Origin: Pseudarthrobacter sp. NS4
GTDB lineage: Bacteria; Actinomycetota; Actinomycetes; Actinomycetales; Micrococcaceae
Length of the DNA: 64,000 nt
Assembly (NCBI RefSeq): GCF_024758005.1
Contig: NZ_CP103288.1
Span: forward strand, 1,736,001 to 1,800,000
Reading direction: 5' to 3'
Made by a program: the position numbers and the translations under genes. The stretch's first letter is position 1, and each line of letters starts with the position of its first letter. The notes beneath the pieces were generated by a model. That model ran no database searches. It saw only the letters and a program-made list of their open reading frames with translations, and was not told where the DNA came from. This document shows, piece by piece, positions 1-11,224 of this stretch.

Positions 1-1540
1 CAACGTGGTGGTTGACCAAAGGCTGAACACCAAGACCGAAACGTTCAAGCGGCTGGATGAGTCCAAAGAAAAACTGGTGGACGTTTCCCGAGACCAGGGG
101 CTCACGGAACTGGCGGCGGTCCTGGGGATGGACAAGGACGCCATCGAAGAAGCCGTTACGGGCGACTCGCGCTACTACATCGTGGCCAAGGACGTGAAGC
201 CCGATGTTGAGGACCGTATCTCGAAGCTCCAGATTCCCGGAATCGTCACCGAGGGCATCAGCAAGCGCGTCTACCCGAACGGGTCGGTGGCCGGCGGAAT
301 TATCGGCTTCCTGAAGGACGGCACCACCGGCCAGGCAGGCATCGAACAGACCCAGGACGAACTGCTGAGAGGCAAGGACGGTGAGCGGCTGTTCGAGATC
401 GGCGCCGACGGCCTCAGGATTCCGGTCGGTGTGGACGAGTTGACCCCGCCGGAAGACGGCAAGGATGTGAAGCTCACCATCAACTCCGACCTGCAGTACT
501 TCGCCCAGCAGGCGATCCAAAGCCAGTCGGACAAACTGGGTGCCGAATGGGGCGTCATCATCGTGATGGACGCCAAGACGGGCGACCTGGTAGCGATGGC
601 AGACACCAATTCCCCCGACCCCAACGATCCAGGCCGGGTGGCAGCCAAGGACCGCGGCGTACGCGCCGTTACCGCTGCATACGAACCCGGCTCCGTGCAA
701 AAGATGATGACGGTGGCTGCGCTGATCGAAGAAGGCAAGGCCGGCCCCCTGGACACCTTCACCCTGGGGCCCACCTACACGGTGAACGGGCAGACTTTCA
801 GCGACTCCTTTGCCCACGGGACGGAGGAGCGCACCCTCGCCGGGATCCTGGGCTATTCGATGAACACCGGCACGGTGATGGCCGGGCAACGGCTGAGCAA
901 GGAACAGCGCTATGAGTGGCTGAAGAAATTTGGAATCGGCGAGGCGCCGGATGTCGGGCTTCCGGCTACCGCGTCAGGCATCCTGACGCCGTGGGAGCAG
1001 TGGGACGGGCGCCAGGAATACACTGTCCTGTTCGGCCAGGGCGTCTCCCAGTCCACCCTGCAGACCGTGCGGGCGTTCCAGTCGGTTGCCAACAACGGCG
1101 TGATGCTCCAGCCGCGCCTGATCGACTCCTACATTTCTCCTGACGGGACCGAGGAAAAAGTACCGGCCGCGCCCTCCCGGCAGGTCGTCTCGGACAGTAC
1201 AGCCCAACAGGTCCAGGACATCCTGGAAAGCGCCGTTACCGAAGGCCAGATCAAGGATGCGGCCATCGACGGCTACCGGGTGGGCGCAAAGACAGGCACC
1301 TCGGAGTCCCCGTGCGACGACGGTGCGGGGTTCTGCGGGTACACCGCCTCCATCGTGGGCATGGCACCGATGGACGATCCGCGGTTTATTGTGGAGGTGG
1401 TACTCCAGCGGCCGAAAGGCAGCATCTACGGGATTACCCAGGGGCCGGTCTTCCGGTCGGTCATGAGCCAGGCACTGCGGACCTACAACGTCCAGCCATC
1501 CACCGGCGAACCGGCCAGACTGCCCCAGTTCGCCAAGTAA
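1..1540 (+). CDS. ftsI: Penicillin-binding protein, FtsI/PBP2 type (5' end outside window)
   Basis: Septal peptidoglycan transpeptidase that cross-links stem peptides at the division site. The reading frame is already open at the window edge, so the cytoplasmic tail and membrane anchor are missing; about 511 residues are visible. The visible part starts in the dimerisation domain and continues into the transpeptidase domain. All three catalytic motifs are present: SVQK (nucleophile Ser near visible residue 230), SMN (near 285) and KTG (near 429). No C-terminal PASTA repeats are seen. It is the first gene of the dcw cluster in this window and is followed by a strong hairpin before murE. Family assignment is firm; the name rests on motifs plus gene order. 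Confidence 0.93.
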   Translation, partial: NVVVDQRLNTKTETFKRLDESKEKLVDVSRDQGLTELAAVLGMDKDAIEEAVTGDSRYYIVAKDVKPDVEDRISKLQIPGIVTEGISKRVYPNGSVAGGIIGFLKDGTTGQAGIEQTQDELLRGKDGERLFEIGADGLRIPVGVDELTPPEDGKDVKLTINSDLQYFAQQAIQSQSDKLGAEWGVIIVMDAKTGDLVAMADTNSPDPNDPGRVAAKDRGVRAVTAAYEPGSVQKMMTVAALIEEGKAGPLDTFTLGPTYTVNGQTFSDSFAHGTEERTLAGILGYSMNTGTVMAGQRLSKEQRYEWLKKFGIGEAPDVGLPATASGILTPWEQWDGRQEYTVLFGQGVSQSTLQTVRAFQSVANNGVMLQPRLIDSYISPDGTEEKVPAAPSRQVVSDSTAQQVQDILESAVTEGQIKDAAIDGYRVGAKTGTSESPCDDGAGFCGYTASIVGMAPMDDPRFIVEVVLQRPKGSIYGITQGPVFRSVMSQALRTYNVQPSTGEPARLPQFAK

Positions 1541-1555
1541 CACCCCGGCATCAAC

Positions 1556-1583
1556 GGCAGCAACAGCCTTGGCTGTTGCTGCC
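1556..1583 (+). terminator. Strong hairpin between ftsI and murE
   Basis: A perfect 13-bp inverted repeat (1556-1568 pairs with 1571-1583) with only TT between the arms. No U-tract follows, so it may be an attenuator, an RNA processing site or a weak terminator rather than a classic intrinsic terminator. A TTG at 1569 sits in its loop, which argues against that codon as the murE start. Confidence 0.6.
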
Positions 1584-1625
1584 CATCCATGCCGGACACG
1601 ATCCACTAGCACCATCGGAGATCCC

Positions 1626-3263
1626 TTGTCAGAGTTCAACACGTCCGGGAGCGGCGCCGCGCCCACGGCTCCTGCCAGCAAGACCCGGTTCCGGCCATCG
1701 GCCGTTAACGCAGTCCGGCTGGACAGCATCGGCGACGCAATCGGCGTCCCTGTTCCCGGGGCTGCTGCCGGCACGGTAGTGACCGGCATCTCCTTGAACT
1801 CCCGGACGGTGGAACCCGGTGACCTGTATGTTGCCCTCCCCGGCGCTGTCCGGCACGGCGCCGATTTTGCAGCCCAGGCAATCGAGGCCGGTGCCGTTGC
1901 AATTCTGACGGACGAGGCCGGTGCCCGCTTGTTGGCGCCGTCTACTGACACTTCGGTGCCGGTGCTGATCGTGGAGGCCCCGCGGAACGTCGTGGGCCCG
2001 TTATCGGCCATGATCTACGGCAGCCGTGCCGGTGGAGACGGTGCGCTGCGGCTGTTCGGGGTGACCGGCACCAACGGCAAAACCACCACCACCTACTTCA
2101 TCAGGTCGCTCCTGAATGCCCTCGGCAACCGGGCCGGGCTGATTGGCACGATCGAAATACTCGCCGGAGGCGACCCCGTGCCGAGCCTGCTCACCACGCC
2201 GGAGTCTCCCGACGTGCACGGCCTGCTCGCCCTGATGCGGGAGAGGGGACTGGCCGCGGCCGCCATGGAAGTCTCCTCCCATGCCATCTCGTTCCAGCGG
2301 GTGGACGGGCTGGCGTTCGACGTCGCCGGCTTCACCAACCTGACCCAGGACCACCTGGACCTCCACCACACCATGGACGACTACTTCGCCACCAAGGCAG
2401 AGCTCTTCACCCCGTCCCGCGCGCACAAGGCAGTGGTAACGGTCGACGACGAGTGGGGGCGCCGCCTCGCCGCCGGAGCGGAAGTGCCGGTCACCACCCT
2501 CAGCACGGCGCCGGGTACGGCAGCAGACTGGACGGTCATTGCGACGGCCCCCCGCGGGCTGGGTACGGAGTTTACGCTCAGGGGACCCGAAGGCAGGGAA
2601 CTCAACATCCACACCGGTCTCCCCGGCAGCTTCAACGTCGCCAACGCCGCACTGGCTGTGGTCATGGTGATCGTCTCCGGCGTGGATGTGCGAACACTGC
2701 AGGCGGCACTGGACTCGGCAGACCCCTTTACGGTTGCAGTGCCGGGACGCATGCAACTGGTTTCCGAAGAACCCGCGGCCGTGGTGGATTTTGCCCACAA
2801 CACGGACGCGCTGGCGCGTGCGCTGGAGGCAGTGCGTTCCCCGGAGCCCGGCTCCAGGCTCATTGCCGTCTTCGGTGCAACCGGCCAGCGCGACCAAGGC
2901 AAACGCCCCGCCATGGGTGCCATCGCAGCCCGCCTTGCCGACACCGTCATCATCACCGACGACGACCCCCACGACGAAGATGCGGCCGCCATCCGCGCGG
3001 GCGTCCTGGCCGGAGCACAGGCAGCCCGGGAAAAGGAAGCCCTTCCGTGCGAGGTGCTGGAGGTGTTCCCGCGGGATGAGGCGATCCGCCGCGCCGTGGA
3101 ACTGGCGCGGCCGCAGGACACCATCCTGGTGGCAGGCCGGGGGCATGAGGTCTGGCAGGAAGTAAAGGGCGTGAACCTCGCCCTCGATGACAGGGTTGAA
3201 CTGCGCACCGCCTTGACAGCCAGGGGATTCAACGTTCTCCAAGACGACCGGATAGAGTCCTAG
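1626..3263 (+). CDS. murE: UDP-MurNAc-tripeptide synthetase (MurE, probably L-lysine adding)
   Basis: Cytoplasmic Mur ligase adding the third amino acid to UDP-MurNAc-L-Ala-D-Glu; about 545 residues. The ATP-binding loop GTNGKTTT lies near residue 150, with the ligase core and C-terminal domain after it. Where diaminopimelate-adding enzymes carry DNPR, this protein reads DDDPHDED, so the Arg that contacts the second DAP carboxylate is absent. That fits the lysine-type wall of Micrococcaceae. I chose the TTG at 1626 because GGAG lies 5 bases upstream; the frame also opens at a TTG at 1569, but that lies inside a hairpin loop with no ribosome binding site. murF follows after 6 bases. Confidence 0.93.
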   Translation: MSEFNTSGSGAAPTAPASKTRFRPSAVNAVRLDSIGDAIGVPVPGAAAGTVVTGISLNSRTVEPGDLYVALPGAVRHGADFAAQAIEAGAVAILTDEAGARLLAPSTDTSVPVLIVEAPRNVVGPLSAMIYGSRAGGDGALRLFGVTGTNGKTTTTYFIRSLLNALGNRAGLIGTIEILAGGDPVPSLLTTPESPDVHGLLALMRERGLAAAAMEVSSHAISFQRVDGLAFDVAGFTNLTQDHLDLHHTMDDYFATKAELFTPSRAHKAVVTVDDEWGRRLAAGAEVPVTTLSTAPGTAADWTVIATAPRGLGTEFTLRGPEGRELNIHTGLPGSFNVANAALAVVMVIVSGVDVRTLQAALDSADPFTVAVPGRMQLVSEEPAAVVDFAHNTDALARALEAVRSPEPGSRLIAVFGATGQRDQGKRPAMGAIAARLADTVIITDDDPHDEDAAAIRAGVLAGAQAAREKEALPCEVLEVFPRDEAIRRAVELARPQDTILVAGRGHEVWQEVKGVNLALDDRVELRTALTARGFNVLQDDRIES

Positions 3264-3269
3264 ACCGAG

Positions 3270-4736
3270 ATGATTGCATTTACTGCGGCGGAGATCGCCG
3301 AAATCACTAGCGGGCGCCTGGACGCCGATCCCGGAATCACGCCCCTTTCGGTGGTTACGGATTCACGCGAAGCCACGCCGGGTTCGCTCTACGTCGCAAA
3401 ACCGGGCGAACAGGCGGACGGCCACGACTTCATCGCGGCCGCCTTCGAGGCCGGAGCTGTCCTGGCCATGGTCGAGCGCCCCCTAGCCGGACCTGACGGA
3501 ACGCCCTACCCCTCCGTGGTGGTCACCGACGCCGTCCTGGCCATGGGTGCCCTGGCAGCCGAAGCAGTGCGCCGGATCCGCGCCATCCGCGCAGAAGCCG
3601 GTGAAGACCTTACCGTGGTGGGCATCACCGGTTCAGCCGGGAAGACGACCACGAAGGACCTGCTGGCAGGAATATTTTCCGCCCAGGGAAAGACAGTCGC
3701 CCCGCGCGGCTCCTACAACGGCGAAGTCGGCGTGCCTTTAACAGTCTTCCAGGCGGGCGCCGACACCCGGTACCTGGTGATCGAGATGGGTGCCACCGGC
3801 ATCGGACACATCCGCTACCTGGTTGAGATGGTCAAGCCTGACATTGGCGTGGTGCTTGGTGTTGGAACGGCACACGCCGGTGAATTCGGGGGAGTGGAGA
3901 ACATCGCCCGTGCCAAGGGCGAACTTGTGGAAGGCCTCGCCGCGACAGGAACAGCCATCATCAACCTCGACGACGACAGGGTGGCCGCCATGCGCGGCCG
4001 CACCACCGCGGCAGTGCTCGGTTTCTCGGCGGAAGGCCGCCCGGACGCGGCGGTGCAGGCACTCAACGCCGACACCAACGGCGGGGGTAACCCTGAATTC
4101 GACCTTTTGCTGCCCGGCGCCGACACAACCCACCACGTCTCCAGCCGCCTCATAGGCGCCCATCACATGGGCAACCTGCTTGCCGCAGCTGCCGCCGCGT
4201 TCGCTGCGGGTGTTCCCGGCACGGACATTGCTGCCGGCCTGAGCAGCCAGGCTGCTGCCAGCCGCTGGCGCATGGAACGCACAGAGCGTGCCGATGGCGT
4301 CACCATCATCAACGACGCCTACAACGCAAACCCGGAATCCATGAGGGCCGCACTCCGGACCCTGGCGGACCTGGGTCAGGGCCGGCGGACCTGGGCCGTC
4401 CTGGGTGCCATGCTGGAACTCGGCGAGGACACCATCCGTGAGCACACCGCCGTAGGCACCCAGGTAGTGCGCCTCAATATTTCCCGGCTGGTGGTGGTAG
4501 GCCGCGAGGCACGTGCCCTCTACGTCTCCGCCATCCAGGAAGGCTCCTGGGGAGACGAGTGCATCTTCACGGAGACGGCGGATGAGGCCTACGAACTGCT
4601 GAATGCCGAACTCCAGCCGGGCGACCTGGTGCTGTTCAAGTCCTCCAACAGCGTTGGACTGCGCCACTTGGGTGATCGGATAGCATTACCCCCACAAACC
4701 CCGCAACCCGCCGATGAAAGGAGCAGTCTGCTGTGA
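3270..4736 (+). CDS. murF: UDP-MurNAc-tripeptide-D-Ala-D-Ala ligase
   Basis: Adds D-Ala-D-Ala to UDP-MurNAc-tripeptide, completing the pentapeptide precursor; 488 residues, usual for the family. The N-terminal UDP-binding domain is followed by the ATP loop [10 protein letters not shown] near residue 120. The Mur ligase signature [11 protein letters not shown] lies near residue 350. The TGA stop overlaps the GTG start of mraY (GTGA), indicating translational coupling. Confidence 0.96.
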   Translation: MIAFTAAEIAEITSGRLDADPGITPLSVVTDSREATPGSLYVAKPGEQADGHDFIAAAFEAGAVLAMVERPLAGPDGTPYPSVVVTDAVLAMGALAAEAVRRIRAIRAEAGEDLTVVGITGSAGKTTTKDLLAGIFSAQGKTVAPRGSYNGEVGVPLTVFQAGADTRYLVIEMGATGIGHIRYLVEMVKPDIGVVLGVGTAHAGEFGGVENIARAKGELVEGLAATGTAIINLDDDRVAAMRGRTTAAVLGFSAEGRPDAAVQALNADTNGGGNPEFDLLLPGADTTHHVSSRLIGAHHMGNLLAAAAAAFAAGVPGTDIAAGLSSQAAASRWRMERTERADGVTIINDAYNANPESMRAALRTLADLGQGRRTWAVLGAMLELGEDTIREHTAVGTQVVRLNISRLVVVGREARALYVSAIQEGSWGDECIFTETADEAYELLNAELQPGDLVLFKSSNSVGLRHLGDRIALPPQTPQPADERSSLL

Positions 4737-5842
4737 TTGCACTTTTGATCGGCGCCGGGCTGGCACTACTCTGCGCCCTGGTGGGCACGCCGCTTTTCAT
4801 CCGGCTCCTGGTCCGCCGCGGCTACGGCCAGTTCATCCGCGACGATGGACCCACCTCGCACCACACGAAACGCGGCACGCCCACGATGGGCGGGACCGTG
4901 GTTGTGGCGGCAGTGCTCCTGAGCTACGGGCTGACCCACCTCATCATGCTGATGATGAATCCGGACTCGCCCGGGCCCTCCGCTTCCGCCCTCATCCTGC
5001 TGTTCCTGATGGTTGGAATGGGGCTCGTTGGCTTCCTGGACGACTTCATCAAGATCTCGCGGCAGCGCAGCCTGGGGCTTGACGCCAAGGCAAAACTCAT
5101 CCTGCAGGCCGCAGTAGGCATTATCTTTGCCGTGCTGGCCCTGAACTTCCCCAACGAGGACGGCGTCACGCCGGCCTCCACCAAAATATCCCTGGTCCGC
5201 GACCTGCCCTGGCTGGACCTCGCCTTCGCCGGAACTGTCCTTGGCGCCATCCTGTTCGTCGTCTGGTCCAACCTGATCGTGACGGCAGCCACCAACGGCG
5301 TGAACCTGACGGACGGGCTCGACGGTCTCGCCGCCGGCGCCTCGGTAATGGTTTTCGGCGCCTATACGCTGATGGGGATCTGGCAAAGCAACCAGGCCTG
5401 CGGGTCACCGCGCCAAGCCGGCGGCGGCTGCTACTCCGTCAGGGATCCCCTGGACCTCGCGTTGCTCGCAGCCATCATGAGCGCTGCGCTGGTGGGCTTC
5501 CTTTGGTGGAACACCTCACCGGCCAAGATCTTCATGGGAGATACCGGATCGCTTGCCATCGGCGGTGCGATCGCGGGCTTCGCCATCCTGTCCAGGACGG
5601 AGCTGCTGCTCGGAATCATCGGTGGCCTGTTCGTCCTGATCACCCTGTCCGTCATCATCCAGGTGGGCTACTTCAAGGTCACCGGCGGTAAACGCGTCTT
5701 CAAGATGGCACCGCTGCAGCATCACTTCGAGCTGCAGGGCTGGGCTGAAGTGACAGTTGTGGTCCGGTTCTGGATCCTGGGCGGACTCTTCGTGGCCGTG
5801 GGCCTGGGCATTTTCTACGCTGAATGGGTTGTGCTGCTGTGA
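4733..5842 (+). CDS. mraY: Phospho-MurNAc-pentapeptide transferase
   Basis: Integral membrane enzyme that moves phospho-MurNAc-pentapeptide to undecaprenyl phosphate, making lipid I. It has 369 residues with about ten hydrophobic segments. Family marks include GTPTMGG near residue 45, the acidic LDDFIK segment near residue 105, [12 protein letters not shown] near residue 190, and [11 protein letters not shown] with the APLQHHFE motif in the last third. It starts with GTG overlapping the murF stop and ends overlapping the likely murD start. Confidence 0.96.
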   Translation: MIALLIGAGLALLCALVGTPLFIRLLVRRGYGQFIRDDGPTSHHTKRGTPTMGGTVVVAAVLLSYGLTHLIMLMMNPDSPGPSASALILLFLMVGMGLVGFLDDFIKISRQRSLGLDAKAKLILQAAVGIIFAVLALNFPNEDGVTPASTKISLVRDLPWLDLAFAGTVLGAILFVVWSNLIVTAATNGVNLTDGLDGLAAGASVMVFGAYTLMGIWQSNQACGSPRQAGGGCYSVRDPLDLALLAAIMSAALVGFLWWNTSPAKIFMGDTGSLAIGGAIAGFAILSRTELLLGIIGGLFVLITLSVIIQVGYFKVTGGKRVFKMAPLQHHFELQGWAEVTVVVRFWILGGLFVAVGLGIFYAEWVVLL

Positions 5843-7401
5843 CCGTTTCCCCCCGCTTGAAAAACCTCGTCTCCTGGGACTCCGACTGGGCCGGGCTGCG
5901 TGTGGCAGTCACGGGCATTGGAGTGTCCGGCTTTGCAGCGGCAGACACACTGATTGAACTGGGTGCCCGTGTGGTGGTGGTGGACGCTGCCACCAGCGAC
6001 ACGGCCAGGGCGCACGCGGATACGCTGAAGATCGTGGGCGCGGCCGATGTCCTGCTGGGTGAGGACGCCGTGGCCCGGATACCCCGGATCGACGGCGAGC
6101 TGCCGGAACTGATCGTTACGTCCCCCGGCTGGCGCCCGGACCAGGCACTCCTCGCCGCGGCTGCCCGCGCCCACATCCCGGTGTGGGGCGACGTCGAACT
6201 CGCCTGGCGGGTACGGATCCGGGAAGGCCGGAAAACCGCCGACTGGCTGGCCATCACCGGCACCAACGGCAAGACCACCACGGTGGGGCTCACTGAATCC
6301 ATGCTCCGCGCTGCCGGCCTGAAAGCGATTGCCGTCGGCAACGTGGGCACGCCCATACTGGATGCCATCCGGGACCCGGTGGAGTATGACGTCTTCGCCG
6401 TTGAACTCTCCAGCTTCCAGCTGCACTGGGCGGAATCCCTGTCGCCGGTGGCCAGCGTCTGCCTGAACGTTGCAGAGGACCACGTGGACTGGCACGGCTC
6501 CTACGAGTCGTACCTCGCGGACAAGGCCAAGGTTTACGAGCGCACCCAAAAAGCCTGCATCTACAACGCGGAGCAGTTTGAAACCGAACGCATGGTCGAG
6601 AACGCCGACGTCGTGGAAGGATGCCGTGCGATCGGATTCACCACCGTCACGCCTGCCATCAGCATGCTCGGAGTGGTGGAGGGGCTCCTGGTGGACCGTG
6701 CGTTCATAGAAGAGCGCAGGGACAGTGCAGCTGAGCTCGCCGCCATGAACGACCTCGGCGCCTTCGCTCCCCGCCACATGGTGGCCAATGCCCTGGCTGC
6801 TGCCGGTCTGGTCCGCGCCTACGGAGTGGAGCCGGCTGCGGTCCGGCAGGGTATCCAGGACTACATCCCCGGCGACCACCGCATCCAGCCCGTGGCCCGC
6901 CACAACGGCGTGCTCTGGGTCAACGACTCAAAAGCAACCAACCCCCACGCAGCCGCCGCCTCGCTGGCGGCCTTCAGCAACGTAGTCTGGATCGCCGGCG
7001 GCTTGTCCAAGGGCGTGACCTATGACGACCTGGTACGCGAGCATGCCCACCGGCTCAAGGCCGTGGTATTGATTGGCAGCGACGCGTCGGTGCTGGCCGG
7101 CGCCCTCCAGCGACACGCGCCCGATGTCCCGATGATCAGCGCGCTGCCGGGTGACACTGAAGGGGTGCAGACTGCTGCAGCGCTTGGTGCCATCGATGCC
7201 GGTTCCACCGTATCGGGGGAACAGGTGATGTCGCTGGCCGTTGCGTCAGCAGCCCAGTTGGCCGAAGCCGGTGACACTGTGCTGATGGCTCCGGCAGCTG
7301 CATCCATGGATCAGTTCTCTTCCTATGCTCACCGTGGTGACACTTTCATCGAAGCTGTCCGCGAGCTGGTGGAAGGGCAGGCCCAGACCGGCGAGGAGTA
7401 A
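5839..7401 (+). CDS. murD: UDP-MurNAc-L-alanine:D-glutamate ligase
   Basis: Adds D-glutamate to UDP-MurNAc-L-Ala in the cytoplasm; about 520 residues. A Rossmann-like N-terminal domain is followed by the ATP loop [10 protein letters not shown] near residue 140. [10 protein letters not shown], a MurD hallmark, lies near residue 360. The GTG at 5839 overlaps the mraY stop (GTGA), as elsewhere in this operon. An in-frame ATG at 5824 would add five residues and cannot be excluded. Confidence 0.95.
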   Translation: MTVSPRLKNLVSWDSDWAGLRVAVTGIGVSGFAAADTLIELGARVVVVDAATSDTARAHADTLKIVGAADVLLGEDAVARIPRIDGELPELIVTSPGWRPDQALLAAAARAHIPVWGDVELAWRVRIREGRKTADWLAITGTNGKTTTVGLTESMLRAAGLKAIAVGNVGTPILDAIRDPVEYDVFAVELSSFQLHWAESLSPVASVCLNVAEDHVDWHGSYESYLADKAKVYERTQKACIYNAEQFETERMVENADVVEGCRAIGFTTVTPAISMLGVVEGLLVDRAFIEERRDSAAELAAMNDLGAFAPRHMVANALAAAGLVRAYGVEPAAVRQGIQDYIPGDHRIQPVARHNGVLWVNDSKATNPHAAAASLAAFSNVVWIAGGLSKGVTYDDLVREHAHRLKAVVLIGSDASVLAGALQRHAPDVPMISALPGDTEGVQTAAALGAIDAGSTVSGEQVMSLAVASAAQLAEAGDTVLMAPAAASMDQFSSYAHRGDTFIEAVRELVEGQAQTGEE

Positions 7402-7403
7402 CA

Positions 7404-8744
7404 ATGGTCAGCACGCCCACCCGGCCGCAGCCAGAAAAACAACAGGCCCGCAAGCAGGGCCCTGGCTCCTCAGCAACGCCCGTCCGGCCACCGGCCACCC
7501 TTCCGGTGAGGCTGCGGACCATGTACCGCAGGTTCTGGTCCGCCCTTGAGGGCAATGGAACCTCCAAGAACGGCTCCACGTACTACCTCATCCTGGGATC
7601 CACCCTTGCCCTGACAGCCATCGGCATCATGATGGTGCTCTCAGCATCCAGCGTTGAATCCATCGCGGCCGGAAAATCGCCCTACGGCGACGCGCTGAAG
7701 CAAGGAATGTTTGCCGGCATAGGCATCTTCACCATGTTCGCGCTGTCGCGCATCAACGTGGTGTGGCTGAAGCGCCTCGCCTGGCCCGCGATCATCGCCG
7801 CCGTGGTTCTCCTGGGCCTGGTACAGCTGGTGGGCGCGGAAGTCAACGGCAACAAGAACTGGATCGACCTGGGCGGCATCACCTTCCAGCCGTCCGAGGC
7901 GTCAAAACTGGCACTCGCGCTCTGGATGGCCACGGTGCTCGCCATGAAGGGAAAGCTGCTCAGCCGCTGGCAACACGTTGCGGTCCCTGCCGTCCCAATG
8001 GCCATCATCATCGTTGGCCTGGTCCTGATCGGCAATGACCTCGGAACAGCCATGATCATCATGATGGTTACTGCTGCCGCACTCTTCTTTGCCGGGGCAC
8101 CCCTCTATCTTTTCGGCGTTGCAGGCCTCATGGCAGCCGCCGGAACGGCTGTCATGGCGGTCACCAGTTCCAACCGCATGTGCCGCATCACCTCGTGGTG
8201 GACCGGGCAGTCCTGTGCAGACGGCGTCGACGCCAACTACCAGGCAACCAACGGACTCTACGGACTGGCGTCAGGCGGCTGGTTCGGAGTGGGATTGGGG
8301 CAGAGCCGGCAGAAGTACAGCTGGATTCCCGAAGCGCACAACGACTTCATCTTCGCCATCATCGGCGAGGAACTCGGCCTGGTGGGAACCGTCGTCGTCC
8401 TGATCCTCTTTGCCATTCTGGGCGCTGCCATCTACCGCGTGGTAGTGGCGCAGGCCAGCATGTTCCACCGGGTCCTGGCTGGAACCATCATGGTGTGGCT
8501 GCTCGGTCAGGCCACCGTCAACATGTCCGTGGTGACCGGCCTGATGCCCGTCATCGGCGTTCCGCTGCCGTTTATTTCGTATGGCGGGTCCGCGCTGCTG
8601 ATGTCGCTGTGCGCGGTCGGCGTGGTGCTGTCACTGGCCCGGGAGCAAATGGCTCCGGCCATCCGGCCGAAGAAGATGCTGAAGTTCAAGGCCAAGGGGC
8701 GCGGAACCGTCCCCAAGAAAAAGACTGCAAGAAAGCGTGCCTAA
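7404..8744 (+). CDS. ftsW: SEDS-family lipid II polymerase FtsW
   Basis: Multi-pass membrane glycosyltransferase that polymerises lipid II at the septum together with the FtsI-type PBP; 446 residues. A basic, Pro-rich cytoplasmic N-terminus of about 55 residues precedes about ten membrane segments. Visible marks are GGITFQPSE near residue 155, PEAHNDFIFAIIGEELG near residue 310 and PLPFISYGGS near residue 390. The C-terminal tail is Lys/Arg rich. GGAG in the preceding murD end serves as its ribosome binding site, and murG starts 6 bases after its stop. Confidence 0.95.
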   Translation: MVSTPTRPQPEKQQARKQGPGSSATPVRPPATLPVRLRTMYRRFWSALEGNGTSKNGSTYYLILGSTLALTAIGIMMVLSASSVESIAAGKSPYGDALKQGMFAGIGIFTMFALSRINVVWLKRLAWPAIIAAVVLLGLVQLVGAEVNGNKNWIDLGGITFQPSEASKLALALWMATVLAMKGKLLSRWQHVAVPAVPMAIIIVGLVLIGNDLGTAMIIMMVTAAALFFAGAPLYLFGVAGLMAAAGTAVMAVTSSNRMCRITSWWTGQSCADGVDANYQATNGLYGLASGGWFGVGLGQSRQKYSWIPEAHNDFIFAIIGEELGLVGTVVVLILFAILGAAIYRVVVAQASMFHRVLAGTIMVWLLGQATVNMSVVTGLMPVIGVPLPFISYGGSALLMSLCAVGVVLSLAREQMAPAIRPKKMLKFKAKGRGTVPKKKTARKRA

Positions 8745-8750
8745 CCCGAG

Positions 8751-9851
8751 ATGACCTCGAAAAACCCTTCCATCGTCCTGGCGGGCGGCGGAACAGCCGG
8801 CCACATCAGTCCCCTCCTGGCCATCGCCGTGGCCCTGCGCAGCGCGTCGCCGGATGCCGCGCTCCTCGCGGTCGGAACACCTGCAGGAATGGAGACCCGG
8901 CTTGTCCCCGCAGCGGGGGTCAAACTTGCCACCATCGACCGGGTGCCGTTCCCCCGGAAGCCGTCTGCCGACCTGGTCCGGCTGCCTGCCCGGTTGGCCG
9001 GTGCTGTGCGGCAGGCCGGCTCCGTCCTGGATGAGGCAGCGGCCGACGTGCTGGTAGGCGTGGGCGGTTACGTGTGCACCCCGATGTACCTGGCGGCCCG
9101 GAAACGGCGCATCCCCATCGTCATTCACGAGGCCAACACCCGGCCCGGACTGGCCAACAGGGTTGGGGCCCTGTTTACCAAGCGGGTAGCCGTGGCCTTC
9201 GAGAACACCCCGTTGAAGGGCGCCCTGCACGTAGGCATGCCCATGCGCACCGAGATCTCGCACCTTGACCGGACCGCTGCACGCACCGCCGCGCGGGAGG
9301 CACTTGGCTTGGACGCGGCCAAGCCCACGCTGATCGTGACAGGCGGGTCATCGGGCGCTCAGAGCATTAACCGCACCATCGCGGCCTCGCTTGGGCAGCT
9401 GGCCGATGCCGGCATCCAGACCCTGCACATCACCGGCCGCGGCAAGTCCGTCCTTGACGGGGACGGCAGGCCGCTGGCAGCAGACGGCTACCGGCAGGTG
9501 GAGTATATCGACGGCATGGAACTCGCCTACGCCGCGGCCGACGTGCTCCTGGCCCGCTCCGGCGCCGCGACGGTGTGCGAGATTGCCGCCGTTGGGGTGC
9601 CCGCCGTCCTGGTGCCGCTTCCCATCGGCAACGGAGAACAGGCGATGAACGCTGCAGGACTCGTCGCAGCAGGGGGCGCATTGCTGGTCGCTGACCGCGA
9701 CTTCAACGCCGGGTGGGTGGCAGCGGAGCTGATTCCGCTGGTCACGGATAAAACGCGGCTGGCCACCATGGAAGCCAATTCCTACCGGCTTGGTATCCGA
9801 AACGCCGACCAGCGCATGGCTGGTCTTGTCCTGGAAGCGGTATCCGCATGA
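8751..9851 (+). CDS. murG: Lipid II synthase, GlcNAc transferase
   Basis: Membrane-associated GT28 glycosyltransferase that adds GlcNAc to lipid I to give lipid II; 366 residues. The N-terminal [10 protein letters not shown] loop binds the lipid diphosphate. [12 protein letters not shown] lies near residue 125 and [10 protein letters not shown] near residue 200. The UDP-GlcNAc-binding segment [19 protein letters not shown] lies near residue 270. The stop overlaps the murC start (ATGA). Confidence 0.96.
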   Translation: MTSKNPSIVLAGGGTAGHISPLLAIAVALRSASPDAALLAVGTPAGMETRLVPAAGVKLATIDRVPFPRKPSADLVRLPARLAGAVRQAGSVLDEAAADVLVGVGGYVCTPMYLAARKRRIPIVIHEANTRPGLANRVGALFTKRVAVAFENTPLKGALHVGMPMRTEISHLDRTAARTAAREALGLDAAKPTLIVTGGSSGAQSINRTIAASLGQLADAGIQTLHITGRGKSVLDGDGRPLAADGYRQVEYIDGMELAYAAADVLLARSGAATVCEIAAVGVPAVLVPLPIGNGEQAMNAAGLVAAGGALLVADRDFNAGWVAAELIPLVTDKTRLATMEANSYRLGIRNADQRMAGLVLEAVSA

Positions 9852-11224
9852 ATTCCCATAACGCCGGCAGCCTGGAGTCTCTGGGCAAGGTCCACTTCAT
9901 CGGTATCGGAGGTGTCGGGATGTCCGCCGTTGCAAGGATAATGGTGGCCCGCGGCGTACCCGTCAGCGGTTCGGACGCCAAGGACCTGCCGGTCATGGCG
10001 GACCTCGCTGCCGCCGGCGCGCGCATCGCCGTCGGTTACGACGCCGCCAACCTGGGCGACGCGCATACCGTGGTGGCCGGCTCGGCAATCCGGGCGGACA
10101 ACCCGGAGTTGGCCGCCGCCAGGCAGGCGGGGCTGCCGGTACTTCACCGGTCGGAGGCGCTGGCAGCCACCATGGGGGAGGACCTGGTGGTCACCGTGGC
10201 AGGAACGCACGGAAAATCCACCACGACCTCCATGGTGACAGTCCTCCTGCAGGGGGCAGGCTTGGACCCTTCGTTCGCCATCGGCGCCAACGTTCCTGCC
10301 CTCGGCGTCAATGCTGCGCACGGAAGTTCGGGGATCTTCGTGGCGGAAGCAGACGAGTCGGACGGGTCCTTCCTCAACTACCGCCCCCGGGTAGCGGTGG
10401 TCACCAACGTGGAGCCTGACCACCTGGACCACTACGGCACGGCGGAGGCCGTGTATGAATCCTTCGACCGGTTCACCGCGCTGCTTCCCGCCGACGGGGT
10501 GCTGATTGCCTGTGCGGACGACGCCGGAGCCCTGGCGCTGGCCGAGCGGACGCGGGCCCGGGGAAACACTCGCGTGGTCCTTTACGGGACGGGCCAGGGG
10601 GCAGGGCTGAAGCTGCACGACGGCGGCCCCGGCCGGGTAGCGGTGTCCGGCCCGGCGGGGCGCTTCAACCTGTCCCTGCAGGTACCGGGCCGGCATAACG
10701 CCCTGAACGCCACAGCCGCCTTCGCGGTTGCCCTCGAACTGGGCGTCGAACCCGCTGCCGCTGCTGCTGCCCTGGCGGATTTCTCGGGCGCTTCCCGGCG
10801 CTTCGAACTCAAGGGGGAGGCCAGGGGAGTCCGCGTTTTTGATGACTACGCACACCACCCCACGGAAGTCCGCGCGGCACTGACGGCAGCCCGGTCAGTG
10901 GCCGGCGACCACAAAGTGCACGTACTCTTCCAGCCGCACCTGTTTTCCCGGACACGGGAGTTCGCGCAGGATTTTGCGGCAGCACTGAACCTCGCTGACA
11001 CCGCCCTGGTCCTTGATATCTACCCGGCCCGTGAGGATCCGATTCCCGGCGTCACCAGCGGACTCATTGCCGAACATCTGGACACAGGCGGAAAGTTGAT
11101 TTCCGCCGCTGACGCTGTGGCGGCCTTGACGGATGCCGCTTCCGAGGGGGACATCGTGCTGACTGCCGGCGCGGGGGATGTTACGGCCTACGGACCGCTG
11201 ATCGTTGAGGCCCTGCGTGGCTAG
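9848..11224 (+). CDS. murC: UDP-MurNAc:L-alanine ligase
   Basis: First Mur ligase, adding L-Ala to UDP-MurNAc; 458 residues. An N-terminal [11 protein letters not shown] nucleotide-binding motif, the ATP loop GTHGKSTTT near residue 120, and [14 protein letters not shown] near residue 335 are all present. It overlaps murG by 4 bases and the likely ftsQ start by 8. No murB or ddl lies next to it. Confidence 0.96.
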   Translation: MNSHNAGSLESLGKVHFIGIGGVGMSAVARIMVARGVPVSGSDAKDLPVMADLAAAGARIAVGYDAANLGDAHTVVAGSAIRADNPELAAARQAGLPVLHRSEALAATMGEDLVVTVAGTHGKSTTTSMVTVLLQGAGLDPSFAIGANVPALGVNAAHGSSGIFVAEADESDGSFLNYRPRVAVVTNVEPDHLDHYGTAEAVYESFDRFTALLPADGVLIACADDAGALALAERTRARGNTRVVLYGTGQGAGLKLHDGGPGRVAVSGPAGRFNLSLQVPGRHNALNATAAFAVALELGVEPAAAAAALADFSGASRRFELKGEARGVRVFDDYAHHPTEVRAALTAARSVAGDHKVHVLFQPHLFSRTREFAQDFAAALNLADTALVLDIYPAREDPIPGVTSGLIAEHLDTGGKLISAADAVAALTDAASEGDIVLTAGAGDVTAYGPLIVEALRG

